In this document: in pieces, positions 1 through 11,100 of the stretch | How the letters are laid out: every line of letters starts with the position of its first letter | Numbering within the stretch: the stretch's first letter is position 1 | Assembly: GCA_019022495.1 (NCBI GenBank) | Contig: JAFEKR010000120.1 | Span: 1-40,357 of the forward strand | Direction: 5' to 3' | Source of the DNA: Epichloe hybrida | Lineage: Eukaryota; Ascomycota; Sordariomycetes; Hypocreales; Clavicipitaceae | DNA: 40,357 nucleotides | The notes under the pieces: generated by a model | Told to the model about the DNA's origin: nothing | The model's input: the letters and a program-made list of their open reading frames with translations, nothing else | The model's database searches: none | Program-made: the position numbers and the translations under genes

Positions 1-1457
1 AGAATACATCGTCGACCGCCGGGGAGGCCCAGTTCACCAAAATCATCTCGACTTAATTATTCCTATTACTCGGCATTAGTGGCTTGCCGAAAGGAGAGAT
101 CTAAGAGGTCTGGGATACGGTAGCCAACCAGAGCTGGCCGTTGTTTAAACAGAGGGTCCCTGTTGTGAAGGACCGAACTCCAGCCTTCTTGACATGAACC
201 TTTCGCGTGTCCTTACATGCAAGAGGCGTGTCCTACAGAGGAATACTCCGTCTCTCCATGCCATTCGGAGAACGGATTACACACACCCTATCACGGAGTG
301 CGACTATACATGTACATATGTATGTACATGGATGGAGTCTTCGCCTTCTTCTCGCGGCCCCCCTTGTTCTGCCTTTTGCCACCACACCAAGTAGGTACGG
401 AGGAGCATTCATCCACGCTTGAGTTGTGCACGACACCATGACAAGAGGCCCCTGTCAATTCTGTTTATGCGGGAGCAGATATGCGATTGAGATCTCATGA
501 TGGCTGCCTGCCCTCCTGATGGAAAGATGATCCAAGAAACACAACAACAACAACCGCGACAGAACGAATGCGTGGAAAAGACAAGGCTTATTGTTGGATT
601 CACAACGCGCAAAAGCCACGGGCAGTGCGGATTATCGAGTACACTTTCCCTCTGGCGCCACTCACTCACTTGCTTGCTTGCAAGCGCAAGACGACGATCT
701 ACGCTGCAACCGCCCCTGCTTTCGGGGTCCCTGTTCTGTCAAGCCCGGGACCCTTGCTGATTTCGAGATGAAGCTGGAGACACCAGACTGATCTGGCTAA
801 TTGTACATGAGTACGGACTGACATCTTTCGACGAAGAGGTCTGGTCTGGTAGAAGTCAGAGTTCGTTCCCGGCCGAGTTCGTTTGTCATTGCCGCCACTC
901 TGCAACATGGCACCACTCACTGATGGATGGATTGTATCACTCCTGTCCTCTACATGTCGTCGTCGACCAGACGAGACATGGTACGTAGAGTGTAGTCGCG
1001 CGAAGCCCACCGCAAGCGCCGCCGCAGTGGAGCGGCCTAGTGCCGAGTGGTTTTCCCATCAACTGGCAACGAAGCAAGCCAGCACATCAATATGGGTCAC
1101 ACGCTTTTTATTTTCCCAGTCCCAGAGTCCCAGTCCCCATGTGGAGCAGAGAGAGCATCCCGTTTGCTCGCATTGCCTCGATTCGCGCGTCGCAATGTCT
1201 GGAGACACCCCCGGCTACGCCCTACGCCGCGCTAACAAGCTTTGCTCTTCGTTCAAGAATCAAACAACACACACGTCTCGCCGTTGGTGGCTCGTTTGTT
1301 GGCCCTTGCCGTGGCCCTTGCCGTGGCCCTTGCCGCGTCCACCCCATTGCACACACCCCTGTGGCTCGGTCCCTTGTTGATTATCCAAAGGCTCTCCTCT
1401 CCCATCTCGTCTCGCATCTGCGACTTCCAAGAGAGACGGACTGACGGGTTGCGAGCG

Positions 1458-1531
<74 letters not shown>

Positions 1532-1951
1532 CAAGCAAGCAGGCAAGCAAGCAGGCCGTGGGCCAAGACCAGACGCAATTCCATCTGCAACCCTTGCTCT
1601 GCACCGCGCACCGCAACTGCAACTGCACTTAACTTGATACTTTTATTACTCGTCTTTTCCCACATCGCCTCCCTCTCACTCCGGTCCTTCTTCACGCCTC
1701 AACTCTCGCTTCGCCCCTTCCCCCCATTGGCGCCATTGCTCCTTCACCAGCCCTGATCTTGCATTCTGTCAACCTCAATTCGCTGCATGATACACTCAAT
1801 TCGCTACATTGTATCTGCCAGCACCCTCACTCGCCATACGCACGGCTTGCCACGGGCCACAAACTTTCCATTCATCTTCCCCGGTACACCTCGGCCTCTC
1901 GACCTTACACAACCACCTTGTACGTTTTCACCCTGAAACTCAACCATCAAG
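1..1951. other. Gene-poor upstream region
   Basis: No protein-coding gene can be supported here. The open frames are short, overlap in several frames and show no recognisable domain. On the + strand the first 54 bases contain a short frame that stops at TAA near 52-54; it could be the 3' end of a gene lying to the left, but nothing identifies it. The stretch holds a tetranucleotide repeat (1451-1555), a three-copy 'ccttgccgtggc' duplication near 1303-1338, and a TGTACATATGTATGTACAT motif at 311-329. C/T-rich DNA from about 1640 to 1940 looks like the promoter and 5' leader of the gene starting at 1952. Confidence 0.6.
1451..1555. repeat. (GCAA)n/(GCAG)n tetranucleotide microsatellite
   Basis: About 100 bases of GCAA units pass into GCAG units and then back to mixed GCAA/GCAG. 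A frame is open through it on both strands only because the unit lacks stop codons, so the Cys/Leu- or Lys/Gln-rich translations are not evidence of a gene. It lies about 400-500 bp upstream of the dsRBD-like gene. Confidence 0.95.
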
Positions 1952-2926
1952 ATGGGCGGATTTTACATGCAATACCTGGAAAGTAAGTTTCGTTTATTTG
2001 GCTTCCATTTGATTCTGCAATTCCAATTTACCTCCGTGGCCGTCCCGCTTGGTGAAAGTCGAGTGAGTGGGAGGCTTTCCCCCTTGCCATAGCCATGGGC
2101 TTTGACGATGGACTCGACATCTTGTCAAGGATCGAGCTCTTTGCTTCACATCGCTTTGAGCTTTCCCAAGGCCGGGCTGGCAGTGTTCTTATAAAGAGAA
2201 CTCAGTTGGTGGCAGCTTGGAACTTATACCCCAACAAAAAGGCGATGATATCAACGCAGTAATCCGTACAAATTGGCGGCTATTGCATCGTGCTGCAGTG
2301 TCTCATTGGCACCATGCCTGTTGAATTACCTATATCAACCTCGTGGATAAGAAACGGCCTGTGTTGGGTTTCAATGCAGCGCGTCATGCAAAAAAACATG
2401 CTACTTTCATAACGTCGTCTTATTGTACCCCATTACACGTCTTCCTTGGCATTATGACACTTGGACACTCCCCCCACCCCTCTCCTCTTCCTATCGTAAT
2501 CGACAAAAATTGACATTTAAGTTTTTTTTTTTTTTTTTGAAGCTTTGCTAACCGCCGTGTGCCTTTGTGCTAGGCCTCTGTCGCCGCCGAGGATGGACGG
2601 ATCCTTCGTACGAGTGTTATCGGGACCACAACGGCTTTACCTGTCTGGTGCTCGTCAATGGCCGAGAGTACCAAACAGATCTCTCGTACGAGTCTGATGT
2701 TTTGGCCCAGGAAAACGCCGCCATGCGTGCCTTTATGGTCTGCAGAAATTTCTCTGTGAACGGAGGCATGCTTGCCCGCAACGGAATCGTGCAAGGCTTG
2801 CCTGCTACTTCCGACTCTGACCGTCGCCGCAAGAGCCGCCATACCTCTTCTAGGGACAGCAGCGAACGTCATGGTGGTCGATCAGGAACTCATTCCAGCA
2901 GTTCCTCCACGGCATCGTTCGAGTAA
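1952..2926 (+). CDS. Small dsRNA-binding-motif-like protein, two exons
   Basis: Exons are 1952-1982 and 2574-2926, giving 127 residues. Exon 1 encodes MGGFYMQYLE and ends at a clean GTAAGT donor. The acceptor is TGTGCTAG, preceded by a long poly-T tract. The join completes a Ser codon and keeps one frame into LCRRRGWTDPSYECY. Residues about 8-75 read like a divergent double-stranded RNA-binding motif: an N-terminal helix, the segment 'GFTCLVLVNGREYQTDL', then a helix 'AQENAAMRAFMVCRNF'. The tail from about residue 85 is a basic, Ser/Arg-rich disordered segment. I recall similar uncharacterised proteins across Sordariomycetes, but no assigned role. RNA binding is inferred from fold resemblance only. 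The 591-nt intron is long for this genome. The gene converges on glycerol kinase. Confidence 0.75.
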
Positions 2927-4684
2927 CGCGTGTTCTGCCTCGGCACTAGACAACAGAGACATGGAACAATCGGAGCCCCCCACTTCCCACCCAACCTTCG
3001 CGCATTCCCATCAAATGCTTCTTTCCACCGGCCCCCAAAAAGAACTACATGGGCGAGACGACAACAAGAAGGAATCTTTCTATTTTGATATCAAGCGGTT
3101 GAAAAGCTTCGCAGCAATCACCGAGACGAGTGGCACAAGTCTTACTCGGCAATCGTCCGTTTTTATGAATTGAACGACCAAGTGGAGGCTGAAACCAAAC
3201 CATCAGCCCACAATTACCATCCATGATGAGAAGCGGCGGATGCTTTTCGCAATCCAGCTTCCAAGCTCACTTTTGCAACGATCTTATGACGACATGTAAC
3301 GACAATAAATTAGAAACGCTCATCATGCTATTTAAACGGCCGCTTTTTTTCCCCCTCTTGTCCTCTGCTTTTTGATGCCTTGAACATTTGCCGTTGTCCT
3401 TTTCATCATGTTTTTGCGAGACAATGTTCAGAATGTTTTTGGAGACGCACATTCTCGTCAGTGTTCCTGCACAGAGATTGTCTTCAGCTTACCAATGGCT
3501 CTCGGTGGTTGAATACATGAGACCTTCCTTACAATTTCTTTCTGGGCAACTTCATTCTCATGGTTGGGATATAACAGAACCAACGCATTTCCCACCCGGT
3601 AGTTATCCTGGAGTCATATGTGCAGTCCTTGTGTGTTCTTCCAGACCACAGGCAGACCTCTTGGTAAAACACATGCACTGCCGGGTTGCCGTCTGAAATC
3701 GGCGCATTCTCTTACCGTTTTGCGTCCTCGGCGAAACGAGGAAAAAAAAAAAAATCACGTGCAAAAAGGGGGTTTTGTCTATTTTTGTTGACATCTTTCA
3801 CGCTCGACTGCATAGCCTGCGAACAAACTTTGAAAAACCAAACGTCGATTTGCGTGAGACTTGCTTGGCAATGAGGTGCGGAGGAGGCATTTGGATTTTC
3901 GAAACGAAGACAATTCACGACTCTCATTGTTTCTGGGCGGCTGGCAAGCGATGGGCCAAGACTGGACTGTCTTTTGCTTCTCTTGTTGACAAAAAGCCAT
4001 GTTGATCTTTTTAAATTGGGAAGGTGCCGAGAGACCTGACGCGAGTCGGGTGGGCGGACGAGATGCTCGTGGTGATAATGGATCCATGACGCGATACAGT
4101 CAAGAGCTTTTATGATGATGAATGACATGAGCTTCTTCTTCTCTCCTTCATCTTTGCGTGGTGAACCATCCAACCAACCGATCAATCAATGGTTGAAGCG
4201 AAGTTGGTTCTAATTCTCGAATGTTGTAATCCGTATGCCACTATGCCGCGGAAGCTTGGGTCAGCCGGCTGAGCCAATCAATGACAAGGGAAAGGGGGTT
4301 CAATGGAGCCTTGTTCTCTTTTCTTGCATCCTGGCTGTCCATAGATTGACCTTTGTTGCATCGACGGCAGTTCCAGATCGGAGATCGGCCCAGGTAAGAC
4401 ACGCACGCGCGCACTACTGCAACTACAGATTTTGGTCACCTTTCTTTCTTCCTTCCTTTCTTTTTTTTTTTTGGCAATAGTTGACACGAAGAGTGGTCTG
4501 TCTGTACGTCCGTAGTTGCCGCCATTCCGGCGCCCCCCCCCTCCAGACTGACGTGCAAAGCTTTCAAGCCTCGGCACATCGGAACAAAACGAAGGTTGGG
4601 TAGAAAAGACAGGCAGTGCTCGATTTTAAAGTCTGAAATGTTATAATCCTGTCCGTAATAATCCATACATGCGCCATCAGACTT
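2927..4684. other. Intergenic region between convergent genes
   Basis: This is shared 3' space between the dsRBD-like gene (+) and glycerol kinase (-). Several 60-160-codon open frames exist on both strands, but none has a domain, a coherent splice model or protein-like composition. Homopolymer runs occur near 3342 (T), 3740 (A), 4460 (T) and 4530 (C). A TAATCCGTA motif lies at 4227-4235. I see no RNA gene. Confidence 0.6.
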
Positions 4685-6447
4685 TCACTCATCACGTGTC
4701 CACCCCCTAGACATGTGCACCGCCCTCTCCCACATTCTTCTCGAATCGGCCCTCTCGCCCTCCCCGATCTTGGGCTCGAACACGGTCCTGCCCGATGAAT
4801 TGATGTCTTCCAGATCGTCAATACTCGACCACACGCCCGTGGCCAGACCCGCCGCGACAGCTGCGCCGAGCGAAGTCGTTTCCCGCATGGCCGGGCGATC
4901 GACGCGGATCCCGGTCAGATCAGCCTGCGTCTGCATGCACAGATCCGACTCAGACAAGCCTCCGTCTACGGCGAGAGACGTCAGCGCGCTGCCGGAGTCT
5001 TGGGCCATGGCGTCGAGTATCGCAGCTGTTTGGTGGCATACTGCTTCGAGTGTTGCGCGGGCGATGTGGCCCTTTTGAGAATGTGCCGTGAGACCGACTT
5101 TGATCGCAGTGGTTAGTAGCAAAAAGACAGTCGAGAGATGGCTTTGGGAGAACCGGGGAAGGGGGGGGTAATGAACGCATACACACTGTGCCTTTGACAT
5201 CGTCGTACCAATAGGGCGCGAATAAGCCACTGAATGCAGTGACAAAGTACACGCCTCCATTGTCGGGGACCGAAAGGGCCACTTCATCAATATCCTTGGA
5301 GTTCTCGATCAAGCCTAGATTGTTGAGGAGAAAAGACACGCCCGATCCTGCCACGGCGATGCTCCCTTCCAGGGCGTAGACGGGGTTCCCGTCTCCAAAG
5401 TCGTATGCCACGGTGGCGAGGAGACCGCTTTTTGAAATAACGGGTCTGGCGCCGACGTTGTAGAGGAGGAAGCAGCCTGTTCCGTACGTGCTCTTCGCCT
5501 GACCTCGCCGGAACCCGAGCTGGCCTACTAGGGCGGAGGACTGGTCGCCCAGACATCCGGCGATGGGGACACCCTTGAGGGGGCCGGTGGCGAGGGTTCC
5601 GAACTTTGTGGGGTGCGAGGAGGGCACGATTTCGGGAAGAGATATCTTCTGAGGGTCAATGTCGAAAAAGGAGAGGAGGGTGTCGTCGTATCGCAGTGTC
5701 GAGAGGTTCATGAACATGGTTCTGCTGGCGTTGGTAGGGTCCGTGACGTACACGGGCTCTCCGCCTTTCTTGCTCACGCCCCCGTTGAGCTTGAAGATCA
5801 GCCACGTGTCGATTGTGCCAAAGGCCAGCCGGCCCTCCTGGTAGGCTGTCTTGACGGCGTCGTTGTTGCGCAGAAGCCAGACGAGCTTCACGCTGGACGG
5901 GTAGGTGGAGAGAGGAAGACCACATAGGTTGAGGAGCTTGTCGGCGCCGTCTTTGGCTTTTAGCTCCCGCACCAACGGCCTTGTTCGCGTGTCGGGCCAG
6001 ACGACGGCGTTGCAGAGCGGCTCGCCCGTGTGCTTGTCCCATAGAACGGTGGTCTCGCGCTGGTTCGTGACGCCAACGGCGCGGATTTGAGAGAGGCCGT
6101 AGCCGACGGCGGTGAATTTCTCAGCGGCCCTCTGTATGCATGTTTCTACGGAGGAGAGGAGCTCGTTGGGGTCGTGTTCATGCCACCTGGGGAAACGCAA
6201 CTGCTTGTCAGAGGGAACAGAATTCTCATCTCCCCACAAGAAACCACTGCGAGGCGAGTACATACCCTGATTGGGGATGGATGTTTTCGAATCCCATCTG
6301 GTGGATGGCCACCGGCTCTCCGTTCGAATTGAAGATGACGAAGCGCGTCGACGTCGTTCCCTGGTCGATGCTGCCGACGAATTCGTCCGAGGCGACTGGC
6401 CTCGACGGAGGACGAGGACGAGGACGAAGAGGAGCATCACCACCCAT
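4685..6447 (-). CDS. GUT1: Glycerol kinase
   Basis: Exons are 6447-6266, 6186-5183 and 5097-4685, giving 532 residues, normal for the family. The enzyme uses ATP to phosphorylate glycerol to glycerol-3-phosphate in glycerol catabolism and glycerolipid supply. The FGGY-kinase signatures are in order: phosphate loop [12 protein letters not shown] (about 25-36), [31 protein letters not shown], and C-terminal [18 protein letters not shown]. Intron 1 (79 nt, GTATGT donor) restores GWHEHDP, the expected 'GWxEHDP' motif. Intron 2 (85 nt, GTATGC donor, TACTAAC branch site, AAG acceptor) restores [20 protein letters not shown]. The ATG at 6447 gives a short Pro/Arg-rich leader before the kinase fold. 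It is followed upstream by a 1.1-kb gene-free region. Gene identity is firm; only the second acceptor is slightly unusual. Confidence 0.95.
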
Positions 6448-6550
6448 GCTGGCTATATAATATGGGGTTGAACGCTGATGAGGGACGGCGGAAACGACAA
6501 GCAGGAACGGCGTTGACACGTCCACGCAGCACACGCAGCACAGGAGCACA

Positions 6551-6556
6551 TTTATA
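6551..6556 (-). promoter_or_regulatory. TATA-like element upstream of glycerol kinase
   Basis: On the minus strand this reads TATAAA, 104 bases upstream of the glycerol kinase ATG at 6447. That spacing is reasonable for a fungal TATA element with a short leader. No transcript start is visible, so the assignment rests on sequence and distance only. Confidence 0.35.
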
Positions 6557-6894
6557 AGTTAGACGAAGAAGCAGAGTGAGCCCGACTGACTGACTCATTG
6601 CGCTCCGAACAGGGGCAACGCGGGGGATGCGAATCTGGGGGAGCGAATCGCGCAGAGACACCGGGTTCACCTCGAATCCATCAGGAGGAGAGGAGGTCCA
6701 AACAAGCTAAAAACCTTCAACAACGAGGATGGAGAATGGCCGTGTTCTTTTCGCGAGACGCTCCCATGTCTGGCTGGGATCAAGGGTCGAGGAAGGGGTC
6801 AGAAAATGCCGTTTTGGGGCAAGTGGGAGAATCGGATGCCCAAATGCTGGGCCAGGCTAGTCATGGATCCAAGACGATGAAAAAAGAGGGACCC

Positions 6895-7134
6895 CCCTTA
6901 GTCCTAAACCGGAGGAAGTACCTTCTCACCTGATCCCCCGCTATATATACTAGCTCGGCCTCACAACCAATGACCCCAAAAAAAACCAAATTAAAAATCA
7001 ATGTCATCCTTTGAAGCTGTTGAATCCTTCAAGATGTAGCTTAAGATGTAGCCTTTTCATACGACTATAGAAGACAGACGCAAGCCACATTTAAATAAGG
7101 CAGGGGGACCGTCCTTTCGTTTTAGGACTAAGGG
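6895..7134. repeat. 240-bp element bounded by 14-bp inverted repeats
   Basis: The segment CCCTTAGTCCTAAA at 6895-6908 is exactly the reverse complement of TTTAGGACTAAGGG at 7121-7134. The arms enclose about 212 bp of non-coding, moderately AT-rich DNA. Size and arms resemble a small non-autonomous DNA element, but I see no flanking target-site duplication and no second copy in this window. It could be a chance or regulatory inverted repeat. Confidence 0.4.
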
Positions 7135-7542
7135 AAGATGCGCATTTAGAGGTCCATCGCTCGCTACTGTGGCGATGCAGTGAACGGCCTCACTTTACGC
7201 GCTACAGAAAAGCGATGGAGGCATGGGCTGGAGGCATTGGGGCGGCCCGTCAAGAAATCGCCAACAAGTCCACGGAGGTGAGCCAGACAAAGACAGTTCT
7301 TCATTCTTGACCGTTTGGTACAACAGAGGTTGTACTCGAGCTGCATGTTCGCAAGTGATGAGATGAGTGCTACGGCCGTGTTTCCGAGGCGACCCTCCTT
7401 CACCTCTGTGCGGCGTTCTTGCTGCTCGATGATGACCTTTATTCTGTCGAGTAGCTAAAAACTCGTCGACTTGCCATTACTCCCCTTTCATCTCCCCGAT
7501 ACAAAAATGTCCCAACTCATTTTCCGCCCCCCAAAAAAAAAT

Positions 7543-8423
7543 TCAAGCCTTGTTGTTGATCTTCAAGTATGGCGCAGTCCTCTGCAGAGCCACGGCCCTC
7601 AATTCCCTCTGCTCCGTCACATCAAGAGGCTGCTTCGCAACATGCTCTCTCCGGCGCCAGCTCTCCTCCGTCTCGACAAGTCTCGCGTCGTCCTTGTCGT
7701 CCTGTGATTCGGCAAACGTGTATGATCTGCACTCGCAGTTTTTCCACGCCGTGGCTGATGTTTTCCCACTTTGCATCAGTTTGGCCATTGCTTTCTTGCC
7801 CTTCTTTTCTATACTTGCCAAAGACTGACCCAAGAAAAGAAAAAAAAAAGAGCACGAGGAAGAAGTGAGTGAGTGAGTCACTTACCTCTTTCAAGTGGGA
7901 TGCCCTCCCAGTCGTCGGTCAGGAAATGCAAGAATCCCCCGTGCGAAACCACAGCCACGTCACCATCTGCGCCCTCGGCAATCTCCTTCAACGCCCTCCT
8001 CGCTTCCTTTGCCCGCACCGTCAACGCCTCCAGCGTGGGTTCGAAGATGCTGCCTTTCCCCTTGTCTGTCCAATTGTCTCTCACGCGGCTGGCGTCGATC
8101 TTGTCGCCAAACTCGGCAGCGAGCTTGTCCTTGCTGGAGCCCGTGTCGCATGGGGCACCCGATACCTCCTGCAGGGTGTCGAGCAGGACGATGGGGTACA
8201 AGGGTTGGGGCCCGCCAAAGGACAAGTCGCAGGTGTAGATTGTTCGTCGAAGAGGCGAGGCGACGAGCTTTGTGAGTCTGGCGTGGCAAGGGAACGAGGC
8301 GCGGAGGTCGGCGCACTGCTGCTCGCCGAGGGGGGTCAGATCTGGATCCCGGATCGACTCGTTTTCGACCGAAACATTGTGAAGGCCTTGGGCGTGGCGG
8401 ACGAGGTGGATTGTCGGTGCCAT
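7543..8423 (-). CDS. Histidine phosphatase (phosphoglycerate-mutase-like) family protein
   Basis: Exons are 8423-7886 and 7754-7543, giving 249 residues. The N-terminus MAPTIHLVRHAQGLHN carries the RHA/RHG catalytic motif, with the phospho-accepting His at residue 10. The second catalytic His is in VAVVSHGGFLHFL. 'LTPLGEQQCADLR' and 'ASPLRRTIYTC' are further family signatures. The GTAAGT donor follows 'GIPLER'. I chose the CATCAG acceptor near 7755 because it restores the typical C-terminal segment TAWKNCECRSYTF in frame; an upstream acceptor near 7830 leads to an unconserved frame. This cytosolic fungal subfamily resembles yeast PMU1 more than glycolytic phosphoglycerate mutase. The substrate cannot be told from sequence. 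It lies in tandem with VPS27 and glycerol kinase, without sign of shared function. Confidence 0.88.
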
Positions 8424-8846
8424 CTTGTGTGCGTCCTTGTGTGCGTCCTTGCGTGCGTCCTCGTGTTTGTACTTTGCACTTCATCACGATTCACGAGAGT
8501 TGAAGATCCATCTTCCATCCTCTTTGCCCCCCGGACACGGCGGGCGGACGACGATGACCCACTCAGGTGGGTCTTACCCGGGTGACAACAAGTCCAACAA
8601 GTCCGTCCGGCTTGCCATCCGGCGCTATTTATTTCTACTCCAGGGTCTTATCAATCACCAACCACGTGGTATATCACGCTAACGCGCAAGGCTTCTATCA
8701 ATTCCAATACTAGATCTACCAACCGTTCAATCCTCAACTGACCAATCTGGTATCGTCAAGTGATATTACACTTCAGCAGCCACTCCCACCTCTATACGAC
8801 ACAATCAAGTTCTCCGAGCAATTGTACAGGCCTCATTCATACTCGC
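8424..8846. other. Intergenic region between PGAM-like gene and VPS27 3' end
   Basis: This is the promoter of the PGAM-like gene. Immediately upstream of its ATG, at about 8427-8465, a 12-bp unit (tgtgcgtccttg) is repeated about three times. The remainder shows no gene, RNA or clear regulatory site. Confidence 0.6.
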
Positions 8847-11100
8847 TCACAATTCAATCAGAGCCTCCTCCTGCACCGCTTTCTGAACGGGATCATGCTG
8901 TGGGACGGATGGAAATGAGTCCTGTGTATAGCGAGTGTACGCCCATGACTGAGGTGCCGCTGATGGGACGTGCTGCGCGGGCTGTTGCTGCCAGTACGAC
9001 TGTTGCGGTAGTTCTTGCTGGTGTACCGGCGCTGCCGGTTGTTGTTGAGGGGCCGCGGCAGATTGAGACTGAGGTGAATGCTGAGACGGCCTACGCGTCG
9101 GTTGAGCTGCTTGCGCCTGGGGTTGCACGGGCGTGGCTTGATTGGGCGTTGCAACAACAACAGTAGCTTGGCGGTATTGAAGCGATTGCTGGAGGTTGGG
9201 ATATGGTGACGGTGAAGAATCAGGGGCCATTGTCGGCGCCGACGGGCCAGGAGGCTGGACTGATGCATGCTGCTGCTGCTGTGTGGTGAAGTAGTAAGAA
9301 CCCCGGCGCTCAGCTGAGGGAGATACTGCCGGCTGTTGCGGTGTTTGCATCCTCTGCAACGGTTCCTGGGGGATCTGCTGGTGCTGATACTCTCAGATCT
9401 GAGCAGACAGGGCCGGGACGCGACTCTGGTGGTTGGCTGTATGGATGGAATTGAGGTTGTGGAGTTGCCTGTGGCAGCGGTTGCTGGTACGTGAGTCCCG
9501 TGTAGAAGCTCTCTGCCACACCAGGGCTCGTCGGAGGATGTGAAGGCATAGATCGATACGTTCCTGATGGTTGACGAGGGGGTGGGAGATTATAGCCGCC
9601 TATGCTTTGCTGACTGTAGGCTTTGGAAAGTCGCTCTTCCAGCATGCGGTCATAGTAGCGTACCACTGTGGACAGCTTTGCGTGAAGATCCAATAATGTA
9701 TCTACATAATATTAGCTGTCAAGGATGTAGTCGTTGAAGAAAGCCGCGGCGACCTACCATGTTTGCTCATAGTCTCGCCGTACGTACGCGCCAGTTTCGG
9801 CCGCAGAGTGCCGATGCTGTCGTACAGTTCCTGGATCTGAGGCTCCCGCAGAATGGTGCCGGGTGGTTGTGTCTGAAGCCGATCAACCAGGGTAGCGAAA
9901 AGATTGATGTTCTCCGCCTCAACCGGTGTTAACTCGTAATCATTCTTTGGAAGCACATGAGATCTCGACGCTTGGCCCGCAGATGGATTCGATGTTTGCT
10001 CCTTGAGTGCGGCAGTGTGCCTTTTCTTCTGCTCCTCCATGTCGGCTATTGATGCGGCAATTGCGGCCTTCAAGTCTACGTCCTCCTCTTCCTCTTGCTT
10101 TGATGGGCCCTTTTGCATCTTAGGAACGCTCGGTGCTGGTTCGGTGTAGCCCCTAGAGGTATTTTTGACCTCCTCCAAACTCATAGCCAGCGCCTTTTTC
10201 AAATCCTCGTCGAAGCCGTCGTCTACACGGGCATTGCGTGGTTGCATGGCAGACGTGCTTCGAGTCTTGTGTGGAGAACACTGCTGATCGAAGCAATTAC
10301 CACAGTTCCGGCAGTGATGTTTCCGGTTCGTAAAGGTGAACGCCGTTCGGCAGCGCATACAGACATCGGAATCGGCCCATTCGGGTGGCTACGACACACG
10401 CAACAGTTAGCTGAGCCGTCATTTGTGTCTTTGTGTCATCGTGGCAACAAGATTGAGGCCCTCGGATTCCTGCTCACCGCGCTGCTGTCGATCATGCTGC
10501 TTGCCACCGTGACCCGTGGAGGGAACTGAAATCCTTCTCGTTGAAGCGTCCTGTACACTTCGCCAATATACGAAAGATCGTGCCTGCCATCAGTCGCGGC
10601 AGCCCATGACTGGATTAGCTCTAGCATTTTAGATCTAACATCGGTGTTCACAGCAAAAGGTCCAACAGCTTGCAGTAGCGATACTAGGTTGTCCATGAAC
10701 TCGCGCGACGCAATTTCTGCTAGGAAATGCGAACCACCATTCTTAACGCATGTATCTGTAAGCTGTATGGAGCGGTGAACGGTCAGCCATCTCAAGCACG
10801 GCTTGGCAACGAAATATGAGGCGCCGCCTTACATTAAGCGCGCTTAATTGTGTGTTGGGATTTTTGTTCCCGATTCTCTTTTTCAGTGATCGCATAGCTT
10901 CTTTGGGTGCTACGGTTTTGGATCTGATGATGTCGGAGATTTCGAGATTCAAAGCGATATCCTCCCTGCAATGACGACCGGATTAGCAAGATTGACAGAG
11001 TGCATAGCTGGACAACAAACAGTGCTTACAAGCTGCTGCTTGTGGCCTTCCCGATTTGCTCGTCCAGGGCCGTGTTGGCCGAGGATGACCACCAGCTCAT
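8847..11100 (-). CDS. VPS27: VPS27, ESCRT-0 subunit (frame break near 9390)
   Basis: Exons are 11100-11030, 10965-10833, 10762-10478, 10388-9758 and 9701-8847; all four introns have good GT...AG signals and keep phase. ESCRT-0 binds ubiquitinated cargo on endosomes and recruits ESCRT-I. Seen: a VHS domain (residues about 1-150, starting [15 protein letters not shown]), an FYVE finger starting at about 164 with [12 protein letters not shown] and CFDQQC, two ubiquitin-interacting motifs ([29 protein letters not shown]), a helical core with '[23 protein letters not shown]', and a Gln/Pro-rich tail ending in the clathrin-box-like EEALIEL. Two oddities: the FYVE finger jumps from CFDQQCS straight to linker sequence, losing the last zinc-ligand segment, and the tail changes frame by one base at about 9389-9393 (total about 657 residues if bridged). 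Start 11100 gives the conserved MSWW; a Met codon at 11103 adds one residue. Confidence 0.9.

Larger units (their letters stand above)
6448..7542. other. Intergenic region, glycerol kinase promoter side
   Basis: Upstream of glycerol kinase and downstream of the PGAM-like gene. A 111-codon + strand frame (6598-6933) has no recognisable domain and is not credited. The stretch contains a TATA-like element at 6551-6556 and a separated perfect 14-bp inverted repeat (6895-6908 with 7121-7134). The short duplication 'agatgtagc' occurs twice near 7032-7050. Confidence 0.6.

Noticed and set aside
1..54. Possible C-terminal end of a gene lying to the left (frame ending TAA at 52-54)
   Set aside because: Only about 17 codons are visible and nothing identifies them.
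1242..1695. Overlapping frames encoding Cys-Leu-Ala or Lys-Gln-Ala repeats
   Set aside because: They are open in several frames of both strands only because the GCAA/GCAG repeat lacks stop codons; there is no domain or splice model.
4950..5090. Read-through tail of the long glycerol kinase frame
   Set aside because: It reads intron 2 and then the wrong frame of exon 3; splicing at 5182-5098 restores the conserved C-terminus.
7622..7830. Alternative PGAM-like exon 2 using the acceptor near 7833
   Set aside because: It gives an unconserved Arg/Gly-rich tail; the acceptor at 7755 restores the family's C-terminal motif.
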